Shown: positions 1 through 8,636 of the stretch, piece by piece | Numbering within the stretch: position 1 is the stretch's first letter | How the letters are laid out: every line of letters begins with the position of its first letter | Source: JACNKV01 sp964388155 | GTDB taxonomy: Bacteria; Fidelibacterota; Marinisomatia; Marinisomatales; JACNKV01 | Length of the DNA stretch: 45,683 nt | Reading direction: 5' to 3' | NCBI GenBank assembly: GCA_964388155.1 | Contig: CAYLYH010000022.1 | Location: forward strand, 1-45,683 | Notes under the pieces: model-generated | Database searches by the model: none | The model's input: only the letters and a program-made list of their open reading frames with translations | What the model was told of the DNA's origin: nothing | Program-made: the position numbers and the translations under genes

Positions 1-86
1 TGCATAATATGTCAAAAGCAAATATATTTTTCACGTTTTTTCCTTTTTTTGGGGTGGGGGTCGTATAACAGAGTATTGAGAATATA

Positions 87-749
87 GTGAACACCCCTAC
101 TAATAACAATTCAAATGAATTTGAACTAGAAAAGCATTTGCACGAACAGTATGCTATCAATAATAATGCGAAAGTAAGTAGTTTTGTAACATTTGTTATT
201 GCATTGTTAGCCTTGTTCGGATTCTATGGATATTCATTTGTTTATTCAGTAAATAGTTTTCATTGTAACACTGTATCCAATAATATTTTTATACCATTGG
301 ATGCCTTTTTGCTTTTTTCAGTCATAGTGGTTGGAATATTATATTTTTTGGCTTTAGTAAGTTTACAATTTGGATATACTAATCGAAGTGATCAGGTAAT
401 CATTGATAAAATTAGAGATAAACGGTTTGGAAAAGATAAAAATTATATATTCCACGAAAATTACTCACCCACAGATAAAACATGGAACTCTTTCATACCT
501 GATTTTTTTAGCAATTTTTATTGGTTGTTTTTGGCGGGACAAATAACTGTATTTTTATTAACATTTTATAAAATTTCTAAAACGAATTGTATTGGTAACA
601 CTCAATTATTTTGTTGGCTGATATTTGTCATTATAGTGCTTACCTTTCATTTGATGTTTATTTTTCTTACCATCCTTTGTCGATACCATTATTTTAAAAA
701 ATACTGCTCAATTTTTAGAAATTATTCAAAAGTAAAATCTATTGTGTAA
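87..749 (+). CDS. hypothetical four-helix membrane protein
   Basis: I do not recognise this 220-residue protein. It opens with a GTG codon preceded by a weak GAG-containing leader. A polar, Asn-rich N-terminus (about 1-30) is followed by four predicted membrane segments at roughly 32-55, 70-98, 145-165 and 178-205. The loop between the second and third is long, charged and probably cytoplasmic. The tail is basic. There is no signal peptide or recognised catalytic motif. The gene is more AT-rich than its neighbours, with many A/T-ending codons, which may indicate recent acquisition. It stands alone, 50 bp before the next gene on the same strand. Coding status rests on the uninterrupted frame and the regular hydrophobic pattern. 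Confidence 0.6.
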   Translation: MNTPTNNNSNEFELEKHLHEQYAINNNAKVSSFVTFVIALLALFGFYGYSFVYSVNSFHCNTVSNNIFIPLDAFLLFSVIVVGILYFLALVSLQFGYTNRSDQVIIDKIRDKRFGKDKNYIFHENYSPTDKTWNSFIPDFFSNFYWLFLAGQITVFLLTFYKISKTNCIGNTQLFCWLIFVIIVLTFHLMFIFLTILCRYHYFKKYCSIFRNYSKVKSIV

Positions 750-799
750 TTATTGAATTATCTTGATAAAACAACTCAACAAAAAAAGGACAAATAAAA

Positions 800-3700
800 A
801 TGAAAAAAACAATACAATTAATCGGTAGCATAATTATTTTATTAAGCAGTTATGTTTATAGTCAATGCGAAACAAATTTATTAACAGTTAACATGACAGA
901 TTCCTATGGTGACAGCTGGAACGGTAACGTGCTGATGATAGGAGACTTTGCCTTTACGCTTGACGGTGTAAATGACGACGGTGCATACGCATCAGTTGAG
1001 GCCTGTATAGACGACGGACTATATATTATCACATGTGATGGCGGTTCCTGGCAGAGCGAGGTTTCATGGGAGATTTTAGACTCTGAAGGAATAGAGCTAT
1101 TGGCCGGAGGCGCCCCGTTTAGTGGCACACTAACTCTTGGCGAAACAGTCGGTTGCATGGATGAAAACGCAATAAATTACAACCCGGACGCAACCATAGA
1201 TGACGGGAGCTGTGTATATGGAGATGCAATTATTTTTGAAGAGCATTTTGACGACCCACCAACAAGTGAAAGTGGCTGGTCAATATTTGATGAGGATGGA
1301 GGAGGAACTTGGGAACATGTCGATGGAGCTGAGTATTTCGATTACATGATAGTGTATGATAATGGAATTTTGTTTACTCCAAATAACGATTATCTTATTA
1401 CACCAGTAATAGCAGAACAAACACATGGATCTAACGTTTTATTTAATTATAGAGCAAGATGTGGTGGCTTAAATGAACAATTTAATGTCTTAATATATAT
1501 AGTTAATACAGAGGAGTGGATTACTCTTGAAACTATTATTGCAGAACAATATTGGAGGAATTACACAGTAGACTTAAGTACATATTGTGACCAACCATTT
1601 AGATTAGCGATTCAATACATTTCTGATAATGAATCAAGTTTCTCGGTTGATGACTTTGTTATTACAAGTGAATTAGAAATACCAACCCAACAAGCTTCTT
1701 TAGTTCATTATAGTGAAGTAACATCATCAACGATGGATATATCTTGGACGAATGGAGACGGAAGCCAAAGAGCGGTTTTTATGTATGAAGGTGAAGGCGG
1801 TTCTGCAACTCCGGTCGAGAATGAAGTGTATTCGGCAAATACCGTATTTGGGAATGGTGATCAAATTGATGAATCAGGTTGGTTTTGTGTTTATAACGGT
1901 GATGGCAGTTCAGTATCTGTAAGTAACCTACAAGACGGTACCTCGTATACATTCCATGTTTGTGAATATAATGGAAATAGTGATGTTATTGTATATAATG
2001 TACAAGAGACAGATGGAAATCCTTCTTCTCAGATGACAACTTATCTCGGAGCTCCGATAGAACAAGCATCATCAATTACTATCCAAAATATTAATTATAC
2101 TACGTTGGATATATCTTGGACGAATGGAGACGGAAGCCAAAGAGCGGTTTTTATGTATGAAGGTGAAGGCGGTTCTGCAACTCCGGTCGAGAATGAAGTG
2201 TATTCGGCAAATACCGTATTTGGGAATGGTGATCAAATTGATGAATCAGGTTGGTTTTGTGTTTATAACGGTGATGGCAGTTCAGTATCTGTAAGTAACC
2301 TACAAGACGGTACCTCGTATACATTCCATGTTTGTGAATATAATGGAAATAGTGATGTTATTGTATATAATGTACAAGAGACAGATGGAAATCCTTCTTC
2401 TCAGATGACAACTTATCTCGGAGCTCCGATAGAACAAGCATCATCAATTACTATCCAAAATATTAATTATACTACGTTGGATATATCTTGGACGAATGGA
2501 GACGGAAGCCAAAGAGCGGTTTTTATGTATGAAGGTGAAGGCGGTTCTGCAACTCCGGTCGAAAATGAAGTGTATTCGGCAAATACCGTATTTGGGAATG
2601 GTGATCAAATTGATGAGTCCGGTTGGTTTTGTGTTTACAATGGTACGAGTAATTCTATTTCTATTACTGGTTTGCTGGATGGATCTATTTATACTATTCA
2701 CGTGTGTGAATATAATACAGACGGTGGTTTCATAGTATATAATATACAAGAGAGTCTCCTTAACCCAGTTACTCAAACGACTCTGGCATCCGTGTATTAT
2801 TATGATATTGAGTTTTATGAAAATGTAGAGCCGAACACTGATAACCTAGAAAATCTAATAAATAGAGGATTACCTAAACGATTCAAATTAAAAATAAATA
2901 ATGATTTATCATCCAATATCCTAACCGGCTACAGTACTATTTCAACCGATAACCAGTATGTAACAATCACCGATAATGAAGCAACATATAATAATGTGAG
3001 CGCCGGTTCGAGTGCGTGGTCTATTGACGAATTTGAAATAATTGTGAGTGAAGAAATGCCACCTGGTAGTGAAATACAATTTATGTTGACAGTACAACAG
3101 CAATTAAATCCTACTGGGCCATGGTCTAGTACATTTTCATTTCCTGTAGAGCCCTTATTAATCCATTTTTCATTATTAGATGATGATGGCAATCCGGACA
3201 GTAATGGGGATAATGATGGTGTGATTGAGCAAAATGAGACTATTGAGGTGATTCCATTATTAGAGAATGTTTCTGAATACACCTTATATTCGGTTGAAGG
3301 TACATTAACTTCAGATTATAGTTTTATTAATGTTTGGGACAATCATTCTGGCGCAAGCGGAACGGTTTACGACACTTATTATTACAATGTTCAGAATAAT
3401 GATCCGCAACCTGTGTATCCTGGTGATAGTCAAGTTCAACCGGAAGTTGATTTTGTGTTTGATTATACTGCGGATTTACCGTACGAACTAAATATGAGTT
3501 TGATTGTAAATGGGTTCTTGTCTCATAATTCAGGTAATGGTATAAGAATAAAATACGCATCAAACTTTATTTTAAATGAAGGACAGGAACAATTAAGTAT
3601 AATTGAAGGAAAATATCCCAGCACCTTCACTTTATATCCTGCATTCCCGAATCCGTTCAACCCGGTTACAACTTTACGATACGACTTACCGGAGCAAGCA

Positions 3701-3898
3701 CATGTCGAGTTAGTTATATATGACATTATGGGTAGAGAAGTAAAATGGTTAGTAAATCAAACCCAAGAATCCGGCTTTAAATCTATAAAGTGGGATGCCA
3801 CAGATAGTTTTGGCAGGCAAGTTAGTGCAGGTGTGTATTTGGCTCAAATTCGTTCTGAGAACTATTTGCAGATTAAAAAACTTATATTGCTGAAATAG
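800..3898 (+). CDS. T9SS-exported surface protein with tandem FN3-like repeats
   Basis: A 1032-residue secreted protein with a signal peptide (1-21, cleavage near YSQ-C). Next comes a DSYGDSWNG-type beta domain (about 24-112), a short Cys motif of the GCMDENAINYNPDA type (about 114-138), and a jelly-roll 'choice-of-anchor J'-like region (about 143-290). Three FN3-like modules follow (about 298-680); two of their 124-residue units are identical. Further beta-rich domains come next, with a DxDxDG-like acidic loop near 795-812 that may bind calcium. The C-terminal 85 residues are a type A T9SS sorting domain (FPNPFNPVTTLRYDLP, GREV, SAGVYLAQI, basic end). Such proteins are exported, the tail is removed, and they are anchored at the cell surface or released. 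The ligand is unknown. Adhesion is a reasonable guess from the modular architecture. Confidence 0.85.
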   Translation: MKKTIQLIGSIIILLSSYVYSQCETNLLTVNMTDSYGDSWNGNVLMIGDFAFTLDGVNDDGAYASVEACIDDGLYIITCDGGSWQSEVSWEILDSEGIELLAGGAPFSGTLTLGETVGCMDENAINYNPDATIDDGSCVYGDAIIFEEHFDDPPTSESGWSIFDEDGGGTWEHVDGAEYFDYMIVYDNGILFTPNNDYLITPVIAEQTHGSNVLFNYRARCGGLNEQFNVLIYIVNTEEWITLETIIAEQYWRNYTVDLSTYCDQPFRLAIQYISDNESSFSVDDFVITSELEIPTQQASLVHYSEVTSSTMDISWTNGDGSQRAVFMYEGEGGSATPVENEVYSANTVFGNGDQIDESGWFCVYNGDGSSVSVSNLQDGTSYTFHVCEYNGNSDVIVYNVQETDGNPSSQMTTYLGAPIEQASSITIQNINYTTLDISWTNGDGSQRAVFMYEGEGGSATPVENEVYSANTVFGNGDQIDESGWFCVYNGDGSSVSVSNLQDGTSYTFHVCEYNGNSDVIVYNVQETDGNPSSQMTTYLGAPIEQASSITIQNINYTTLDISWTNGDGSQRAVFMYEGEGGSATPVENEVYSANTVFGNGDQIDESGWFCVYNGTSNSISITGLLDGSIYTIHVCEYNTDGGFIVYNIQESLLNPVTQTTLASVYYYDIEFYENVEPNTDNLENLINRGLPKRFKLKINNDLSSNILTGYSTISTDNQYVTITDNEATYNNVSAGSSAWSIDEFEIIVSEEMPPGSEIQFMLTVQQQLNPTGPWSSTFSFPVEPLLIHFSLLDDDGNPDSNGDNDGVIEQNETIEVIPLLENVSEYTLYSVEGTLTSDYSFINVWDNHSGASGTVYDTYYYNVQNNDPQPVYPGDSQVQPEVDFVFDYTADLPYELNMSLIVNGFLSHNSGNGIRIKYASNFILNEGQEQLSIIEGKYPSTFTLYPAFPNPFNPVTTLRYDLPEQAHVELVIYDIMGREVKWLVNQTQESGFKSIKWDATDSFGRQVSAGVYLAQIRSENYLQIKKLILLK
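1735..2615 (+). repeat. 372-bp tandem coding repeats (two full, one partial)
   Basis: Unit 1 (1735-2106) and unit 2 (2107-2478) appear identical base by base, including third codon positions. Unit 3 starts at 2479, stays nearly identical to about 2615 (one change near 2568), then diverges abruptly into a related but different FN3-like half. The period of 372 bp equals 124 codons, so the frame is kept. Identity at silent sites means recent duplication or gene conversion, not selection on protein alone. Confidence 0.93.
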
Positions 3899-3917
3899 CT
3901 TACTATTTTCTGTAATG

Positions 3918-3946
3918 AATAAGCCCTCTGGGTCAGAGGGCTTATT
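3918..3946 (+). terminator. Rho-independent terminator after the T9SS cargo gene
   Basis: A perfect 13-bp stem (AATAAGCCCTCTG / CAGAGGGCTTATT) with a GGT loop is followed by a T-rich run. It lies 20 bp after the stop codon at 3898 and ends that transcription unit. Confidence 0.88.
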
Positions 3947-4121
3947 TTGTTGTGCACTATATTGATTGAATTTATTATTTTCACTGAGATAGTTATCAGC
4001 CGGTAGTGTGGTAAGCTAATTTCTTTTTTTTCTCATATTTAACCATTCGACGGAACGATTAGTTTTTTGTAATTTTCACCTCTAAAATTGAGAAAATAAT
4101 AATTCGTTACTACACATAAAG

Positions 4122-5036
4122 ATGACTTTATCACGCAAAGATTTAAATACTGAAAAACAAAATCCGGTATCGCATAAGATTGATTCACGTTCTTCGTACG
4201 AAATTATTGAGATTATGAATAATCAGGACGCAACCATTGCCGATAAAGTAAAGGATGTACTCCCGGAAATATCTCGTGTAGTGGATATGGCTGTCACTGC
4301 GATAAAAAATGGACATTATATTTATTATGTCGGTGCCGGAACAAGCGGACGGTTGGGGGTTTTAGATGCCTCTGAGATACCGCCGACATATTCAGCACCG
4401 CGGGATTGGTTTCAAGGCATTATCGCGGGTGGAAGGGAAGCCCTGGAACGCTCCATCGAAGGAGCGGAAGATCATCCGGAAGATGCGATTCGTGACTTGA
4501 AAGAATTTGGCGTTGAAGAAGGAGATTTAGTCATCGGAATTGCCAGCAGTGGTGCGACACCTTATGTTGTAGCAGCACTGGAATATGGAATCTCTATTCA
4601 TGCAGGGACTGCCTATCTGATCTGTAATCCAACACCGCTTATCCCGGTGGATGCAGATGTCTTGATAGCTGTGGATGTCGGTCCGGAAATCGTTACCGGT
4701 TCCACAAGGATGAAATCAGGAACCGCAACAAAAATGGTTCTGAATATGATCTCCACAGCCACGATGATCCGAATCGGAAAAGTGTATAGTAATCTCATGG
4801 TGGATTTACAGGTCGTGAACAATAAACTCCAAGACAGAGGTTCTAGAATTGTTTCTCAAATGACGGGTCTTAGTTACGAAGACGCCACTGATGTGTTAAA
4901 TCATTCGGGAGGTTCTGCAAAAACTGCCGTAGTTATGATATTAAAAAATGTTAGTCGTGAAGAAGCAAAAAATATGTTAGATTTACATCACGGAAATCTA
5001 AGAGGTGTCATCGGTGATATCGATGATAAACTATAA
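4122..5036 (+). CDS. murQ: N-acetylmuramic acid 6-phosphate etherase
   Basis: MurQ cleaves the lactyl ether of MurNAc-6-phosphate to GlcNAc-6-phosphate and D-lactate in peptidoglycan recycling, in the cytoplasm. The 304-residue length fits the family (about 300). The SIS fold shows GAGTSGRLGVLDASEIPPTY at 71-90. The two glutamates corresponding to the catalytic pair of E. coli MurQ (Glu83/Glu114) are seen as E85 and E116, with the same 31-residue spacing. The GSTRMKSGTATK phosphosugar-binding segment is also present. No anhydro-MurNAc kinase (anmK) or MurNAc PTS gene is in view. It heads a + strand sugar-phosphate cluster, 50 bp before the phosphomannomutase gene. The ATG is preceded by a poor ribosome binding site. 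Confidence 0.95.
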   Translation: MTLSRKDLNTEKQNPVSHKIDSRSSYEIIEIMNNQDATIADKVKDVLPEISRVVDMAVTAIKNGHYIYYVGAGTSGRLGVLDASEIPPTYSAPRDWFQGIIAGGREALERSIEGAEDHPEDAIRDLKEFGVEEGDLVIGIASSGATPYVVAALEYGISIHAGTAYLICNPTPLIPVDADVLIAVDVGPEIVTGSTRMKSGTATKMVLNMISTATMIRIGKVYSNLMVDLQVVNNKLQDRGSRIVSQMTGLSYEDATDVLNHSGGSAKTAVVMILKNVSREEAKNMLDLHHGNLRGVIGDIDDKL

Positions 5037-5086
5037 TGATGAATATAGAGCAAACTCAAAACTCTATGCAAAAGAAAGGTAATTAA

Positions 5087-6457
5087 ATGAAGATGAACCC
5101 GTTTATATTTCGTGAATATGATATCCGCGGAAAGGTGATAGAAGATTTTCCACCGGAAGTTGTCAAACTTTTGGGAAAGGGATTTGGAACCTACGTTTTG
5201 CGCAATGGTGGGAAGGAGATTACACTAAGTGGCGATGTACGGCAGACAACACCTGATCTTATGAACCATTTTAAGGAAGGGGCATTATCCACTGGGTTGG
5301 ATGTGATTGTTCTTGGCCTCCTGCCAACACCTGCAAACTACTACAGCATGTTTAAATTAGATGTCTCCGGAGCGCTGCAGATTACCGGCAGTCATAATCC
5401 CCCGGAGTTTAACGGCTTTAAAATGTCCCTATTTAAAAAACCCGTATTTGGCGAAGCAATTCAACAGATTAAACACCTTATTGAAGCATCGGATTTTGAA
5501 AACGGAAAAGGGACTGAAACCCGATATGATATTGATCAAGAGTACAAAGATATGATTGTGGATAAAATATCTATTGATAATAGAATGAAGGTTGCCATGG
5601 ATTGCGGAAATGCAGCCGGTGCCTTGATGGCTCCTGAAATATTTCGCAAAATGAACATTGATCTTACCGAACTTTATTGTGAAGTTGACGGCACATTTCC
5701 GAACCACCATCCTGATCCAACCGTGAAAGAAAACCTTGTAGACCTGATTAAGTTGATGAAAGAAGGCAACCACAACATTGGTGTTGCTTTTGACGGAGAT
5801 GCAGACAGAGTAGGAGTTGTGGATGACAAAGGAGAGATTATTTGGGCTGACCAATTAATGGCACTTTTCTTACCGGATATTCTTGAAGAAGGGGATGAAA
5901 TTTTATACGATGTTAAATGTTCTCAAGCACTTGAAGATATGATTCATCGTTATGGCGGTAAACCGATTATGTGGAAAACCGGTCATTCTCTTATCAAACA
6001 AAAAATGACGGAATTAAAATGCAAGTTAGGCGGAGAGATGAGCGGTCATATCTTTTTTGCTGACGATTATTTTGGTTATGATGATGCGATTTATGTTGCT
6101 GCCAGACTAGTCCAGCTTGTATCAAAGTCCGGTAAGAAACTCTCTGAACTTTCAGCGGAAATTCCGAAGTATTATTCCACTCCGGAGATGCGGATGGCGT
6201 GTGAATCCGATGTGGAGAAATTCAGAATTGCAAAAGAAGCCGCTGAATACTTCATCGCAAAACATGATTGCAGTACTGTCGACGGTGTGAGAATAAAATT
6301 TGGTGATGGATGGGGTTTGGTACGTGCTTCTAATACACAGCCGGTCATCGTCTGCCGCTTTGAGGCAAATTCACAGGAGAGGATGGAAGAAATCAAAGAA
6401 TTGGTATTATCAAAATTACAGACAATTGGAAAAATCGAGCTTGAAACCGGACATTAA
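5087..6457 (+). CDS. phosphomannomutase/phosphoglucomutase
   Basis: An alpha-D-phosphohexomutase of 456 residues that interconverts hexose 1- and 6-phosphates (mannose and/or glucose) for nucleotide-sugar and envelope glycan synthesis. The four hallmark loops are present: the phosphoserine loop ITGSHNPPEFNGFK (Ser102), the Mg-binding DGDADR (236-241), the sugar-specificity loop GGEMSGH (315-321) and the phosphate-binding RASNTQP (413-419). GEMSGH is the version found in bifunctional PMM/PGM enzymes such as AlgC. That, and the PGI/PMI gene two genes downstream, support dual specificity. An AAGGTAA-like site precedes the ATG. Its 3' end overlaps the start of the polyprenyl synthase gene. Confidence 0.93.
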   Translation: MKMNPFIFREYDIRGKVIEDFPPEVVKLLGKGFGTYVLRNGGKEITLSGDVRQTTPDLMNHFKEGALSTGLDVIVLGLLPTPANYYSMFKLDVSGALQITGSHNPPEFNGFKMSLFKKPVFGEAIQQIKHLIEASDFENGKGTETRYDIDQEYKDMIVDKISIDNRMKVAMDCGNAAGALMAPEIFRKMNIDLTELYCEVDGTFPNHHPDPTVKENLVDLIKLMKEGNHNIGVAFDGDADRVGVVDDKGEIIWADQLMALFLPDILEEGDEILYDVKCSQALEDMIHRYGGKPIMWKTGHSLIKQKMTELKCKLGGEMSGHIFFADDYFGYDDAIYVAARLVQLVSKSGKKLSELSAEIPKYYSTPEMRMACESDVEKFRIAKEAAEYFIAKHDCSTVDGVRIKFGDGWGLVRASNTQPVIVCRFEANSQERMEEIKELVLSKLQTIGKIELETGH

Positions 6458-7418
6458 ATTCCTACAACATGTTCAATCAATTCAGGAGTCTACGAATCTT
6501 GAATTGCAAAAACTCTCTTTTCCTGAAGAACCACGTTATCTATACGATCCTGTGCGCTATGTATTAAGTGGAAAAGGAAAACGTCTCCGTCCGATTCTTG
6601 TTCACTTGATGTGTGATGCGTTTGGCGTAGAGGAAGCGGACAAAATAACGACGGGTCTTGCTGTTGAACTGCTACACAATTTTACGTTAATTCATGACGA
6701 TATCATGGATCAAGATGATTATCGTCATGGACAGAAAACAGTGCATAAGAAATGGGATGAATCTACTGCAATCCTTTCAGGGGATGGTGTTTATATTATT
6801 TCACAATTTCTAATCGCAAAAGTTAAAACAAATCCTGTTGAAGCTATTAATGCATTTAATAAAGCGACGTTAACGGTTTGTGAAGGACAGGCTTACGATA
6901 AAATATTTGAAGGGAGACAACAAGTAACACTGGAAGAATACTTACTCATGGTCGAGAAAAAAACCGGCGTTTTGTTGGGTGTCTGTGCAGAATTAGGTGG
7001 AATTTTAAGCAACCAAACTCCAGACGTTCTCAGGAGACTGCGATCCTACGGTATTAATCTTGGAAAGGCGTTTCAGATACAAGACGATATGCTGGAAATA
7101 TTTTCCGATCCGAAGACAATGGGGAAAAGTTTGGGAAGCGATTTAACCGCTGGTAAGCAGACGGTATTAACCATCATCGCAAGAGAAGAATATCCGGAAG
7201 AATGGGACATCTTGCGAAATAAATTATCCAAAAAGACGACGGAGGAATCAATCCCTGCATTTCGTAAATGGTTGGAAACACATAAGATTGTATCTACTGT
7301 TCAAAGGTTAATAGCAACGTTTGTGGACGCAGCACGAAAGGAACTTAATGTTGTTCCGAAAGATAAACGATATTTGTTAGAACACTATACCGAAATGGTA
7401 CTTAACAGAAAGAATTAA
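6426..7418 (+). CDS. polyprenyl diphosphate synthase (trans-prenyltransferase)
   Basis: An IspA/GGPPS/octaprenyl-type synthase that condenses isopentenyl diphosphate onto allylic diphosphates. The chain opens with the GKGKRLRP substrate motif. The first Asp-rich motif is DDIMDQDDYR. The second is QDDMLEIFSD, where the usual last Asp of DDxxD is Glu. A Phe lies five residues before the first motif; in some families this limits product length to C15-C20 (inference). The frame is open further upstream, but family length favours a TTG start at 6426 (330 residues) or 6441, overlapping the mutase gene by about 30 bp and implying translational coupling. The product could feed quinone tails, carotenoids or the undecaprenyl pathway. 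Confidence 0.88.
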   Translation: MEKSSLKPDIKFLQHVQSIQESTNLELQKLSFPEEPRYLYDPVRYVLSGKGKRLRPILVHLMCDAFGVEEADKITTGLAVELLHNFTLIHDDIMDQDDYRHGQKTVHKKWDESTAILSGDGVYIISQFLIAKVKTNPVEAINAFNKATLTVCEGQAYDKIFEGRQQVTLEEYLLMVEKKTGVLLGVCAELGGILSNQTPDVLRRLRSYGINLGKAFQIQDDMLEIFSDPKTMGKSLGSDLTAGKQTVLTIIAREEYPEEWDILRNKLSKKTTEESIPAFRKWLETHKIVSTVQRLIATFVDAARKELNVVPKDKRYLLEHYTEMVLNRKN

Positions 7419-7421
7419 ATT

Positions 7422-8465
7422 ATGTCAGACTATAAAATATTCGATCCTGAAAATATGGCAAGATCCATTTTTGATTTTCCGGAGAATATCCATGATGCGT
7501 TGAAAATTGGTGATGCCATAAACGTAGAACCCTCTAAAAATGAAATACGGAATATCGTCGTTGCAGGAATGGGAGGATCTGCTATAGGTGGAGATGTCGT
7601 CAGGGTGTTAGTGGGAGCTGAGTTAACAGTTCCATTGATTGTTTCACGCCATTATGAACTTCCGGCATGGGTGAATAAAAATACGTTGGTAATTTGCTCA
7701 TCTTATTCAGGAAATACCGAAGAAACATTAGCAGCATTTGAGGATGCAAAAAATAAAGGTGCTTTCATCGTAGGTATCACAACAGGAGGGAAGCTTTTAT
7801 CTAAACTGAAGAAGGAAAACCTTTCCTGCGCGGTGATTCCTTCCGGGTTGCAGCCTCGTGCTGCGATGGCATTTTCATTTATCCCGATGCTTTTTCTTTT
7901 GAAAAAGTTGAATCTGATTAGTAATACAGTCCTCTCTGATCTTAGAAACGTCATGACGATGCTAAGGGATAAACGGGAAGGATATTCCTTACAACATGAG
8001 AATAATCCAACCCTTAAATTGGCAGAAAAGATTGCGAATAAAATTCCGGTTATTTACGGGCAAACCACGACAACAGGAATTGCTGCCATGCGTTGGAAAG
8101 GACAAATCTGTGAAAATGCAAAAATGCTGGCATATCATAATGAATTACCTGAGTTGAATCACAATGAAATTGTTGGGTGGGAAAACAATCCTGAAGCATT
8201 AAAACATATTGCGTTAATATGGTTGAAAGATACCTCAGATAATCCTCGAGTAAAACATCGGCAAAATATTACTCAAAATATTCTTAAAAAAGTAGTCCCG
8301 ATTCAAGAAAGTGTCACTGTGCACGGTAAGACCATGACGGAACGTTTTTTACATTTAATCTATTTTGGAGATTGGGTAAGCTATTGGTGCGCCGTTATTC
8401 ACGGGACAGATCCAAGTCCTGTGTTTAAAATTGAGAATCTAAAAAAAGAATTAGGAAAACTTTGA
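7422..8465 (+). CDS. bifunctional phosphoglucose/phosphomannose isomerase
   Basis: An SIS-fold isomerase of the small PGI/PMI family first described in Crenarchaeota, not the classical 550-residue Pgi. It interconverts fructose-6-phosphate with glucose-6- or mannose-6-phosphate. At 347 residues it has the family length. It shows GMGGSAIGGD (49-58), the sugar-binding CSSYSGNTEET (92-102), PSGLQPRAAMAFSF (140-153) and ELPELNHNEIVGW (241-253), containing the likely catalytic His247. It starts 3 bp after the polyprenyl synthase gene. Together with the mutase it would link fructose-6-P, mannose-6-P and mannose-1-P. Confidence 0.9.
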   Translation: MSDYKIFDPENMARSIFDFPENIHDALKIGDAINVEPSKNEIRNIVVAGMGGSAIGGDVVRVLVGAELTVPLIVSRHYELPAWVNKNTLVICSSYSGNTEETLAAFEDAKNKGAFIVGITTGGKLLSKLKKENLSCAVIPSGLQPRAAMAFSFIPMLFLLKKLNLISNTVLSDLRNVMTMLRDKREGYSLQHENNPTLKLAEKIANKIPVIYGQTTTTGIAAMRWKGQICENAKMLAYHNELPELNHNEIVGWENNPEALKHIALIWLKDTSDNPRVKHRQNITQNILKKVVPIQESVTVHGKTMTERFLHLIYFGDWVSYWCAVIHGTDPSPVFKIENLKKELGKL

Positions 8466-8470
8466 TGAAC

Positions 8471-8540
8471 AACGAAATAAACGAAAAACACGAATAAAAA
8501 GAAAAGATTCACCGTTTCGTTTAATTCGAAAAATTCGTTA
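8471..8540. repeat. inverted AACGAA-type microrepeat arms
   Basis: The 171-bp convergent gap (8466-8636) holds two low-complexity arms. The left arm (8471-8494) is built from AACGAAA/CACGAAT-like units. The right arm (8515-8540) is built from the reverse complement (TTTCGTTTAATTCG, AAATTCGTTA). The remainder of the gap shows no clear terminator. The same kind of inverted simple-unit arms recurs in other gaps of this window. Confidence 0.6.
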
Positions 8541-8636
8541 TAAATAAGGAGAACAACGGAAAAATCAATGGCTCTATTTGCGAGAGCAGGGAGAACACAC
8601 CCCAACTTTCTATTTTATAAACTTTCTTTAAACTTG

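Noticed and set aside
1735..2615. CRISPR or satellite array
   Set aside because: The repeat is 372 bp, in frame and encodes FN3-like domains; there are no unique spacers.
2444..2776. Frames opposite or shifted within the 372-bp repeats
   Set aside because: They exist only because the repeat is copied in frame; no start signal or known domain.
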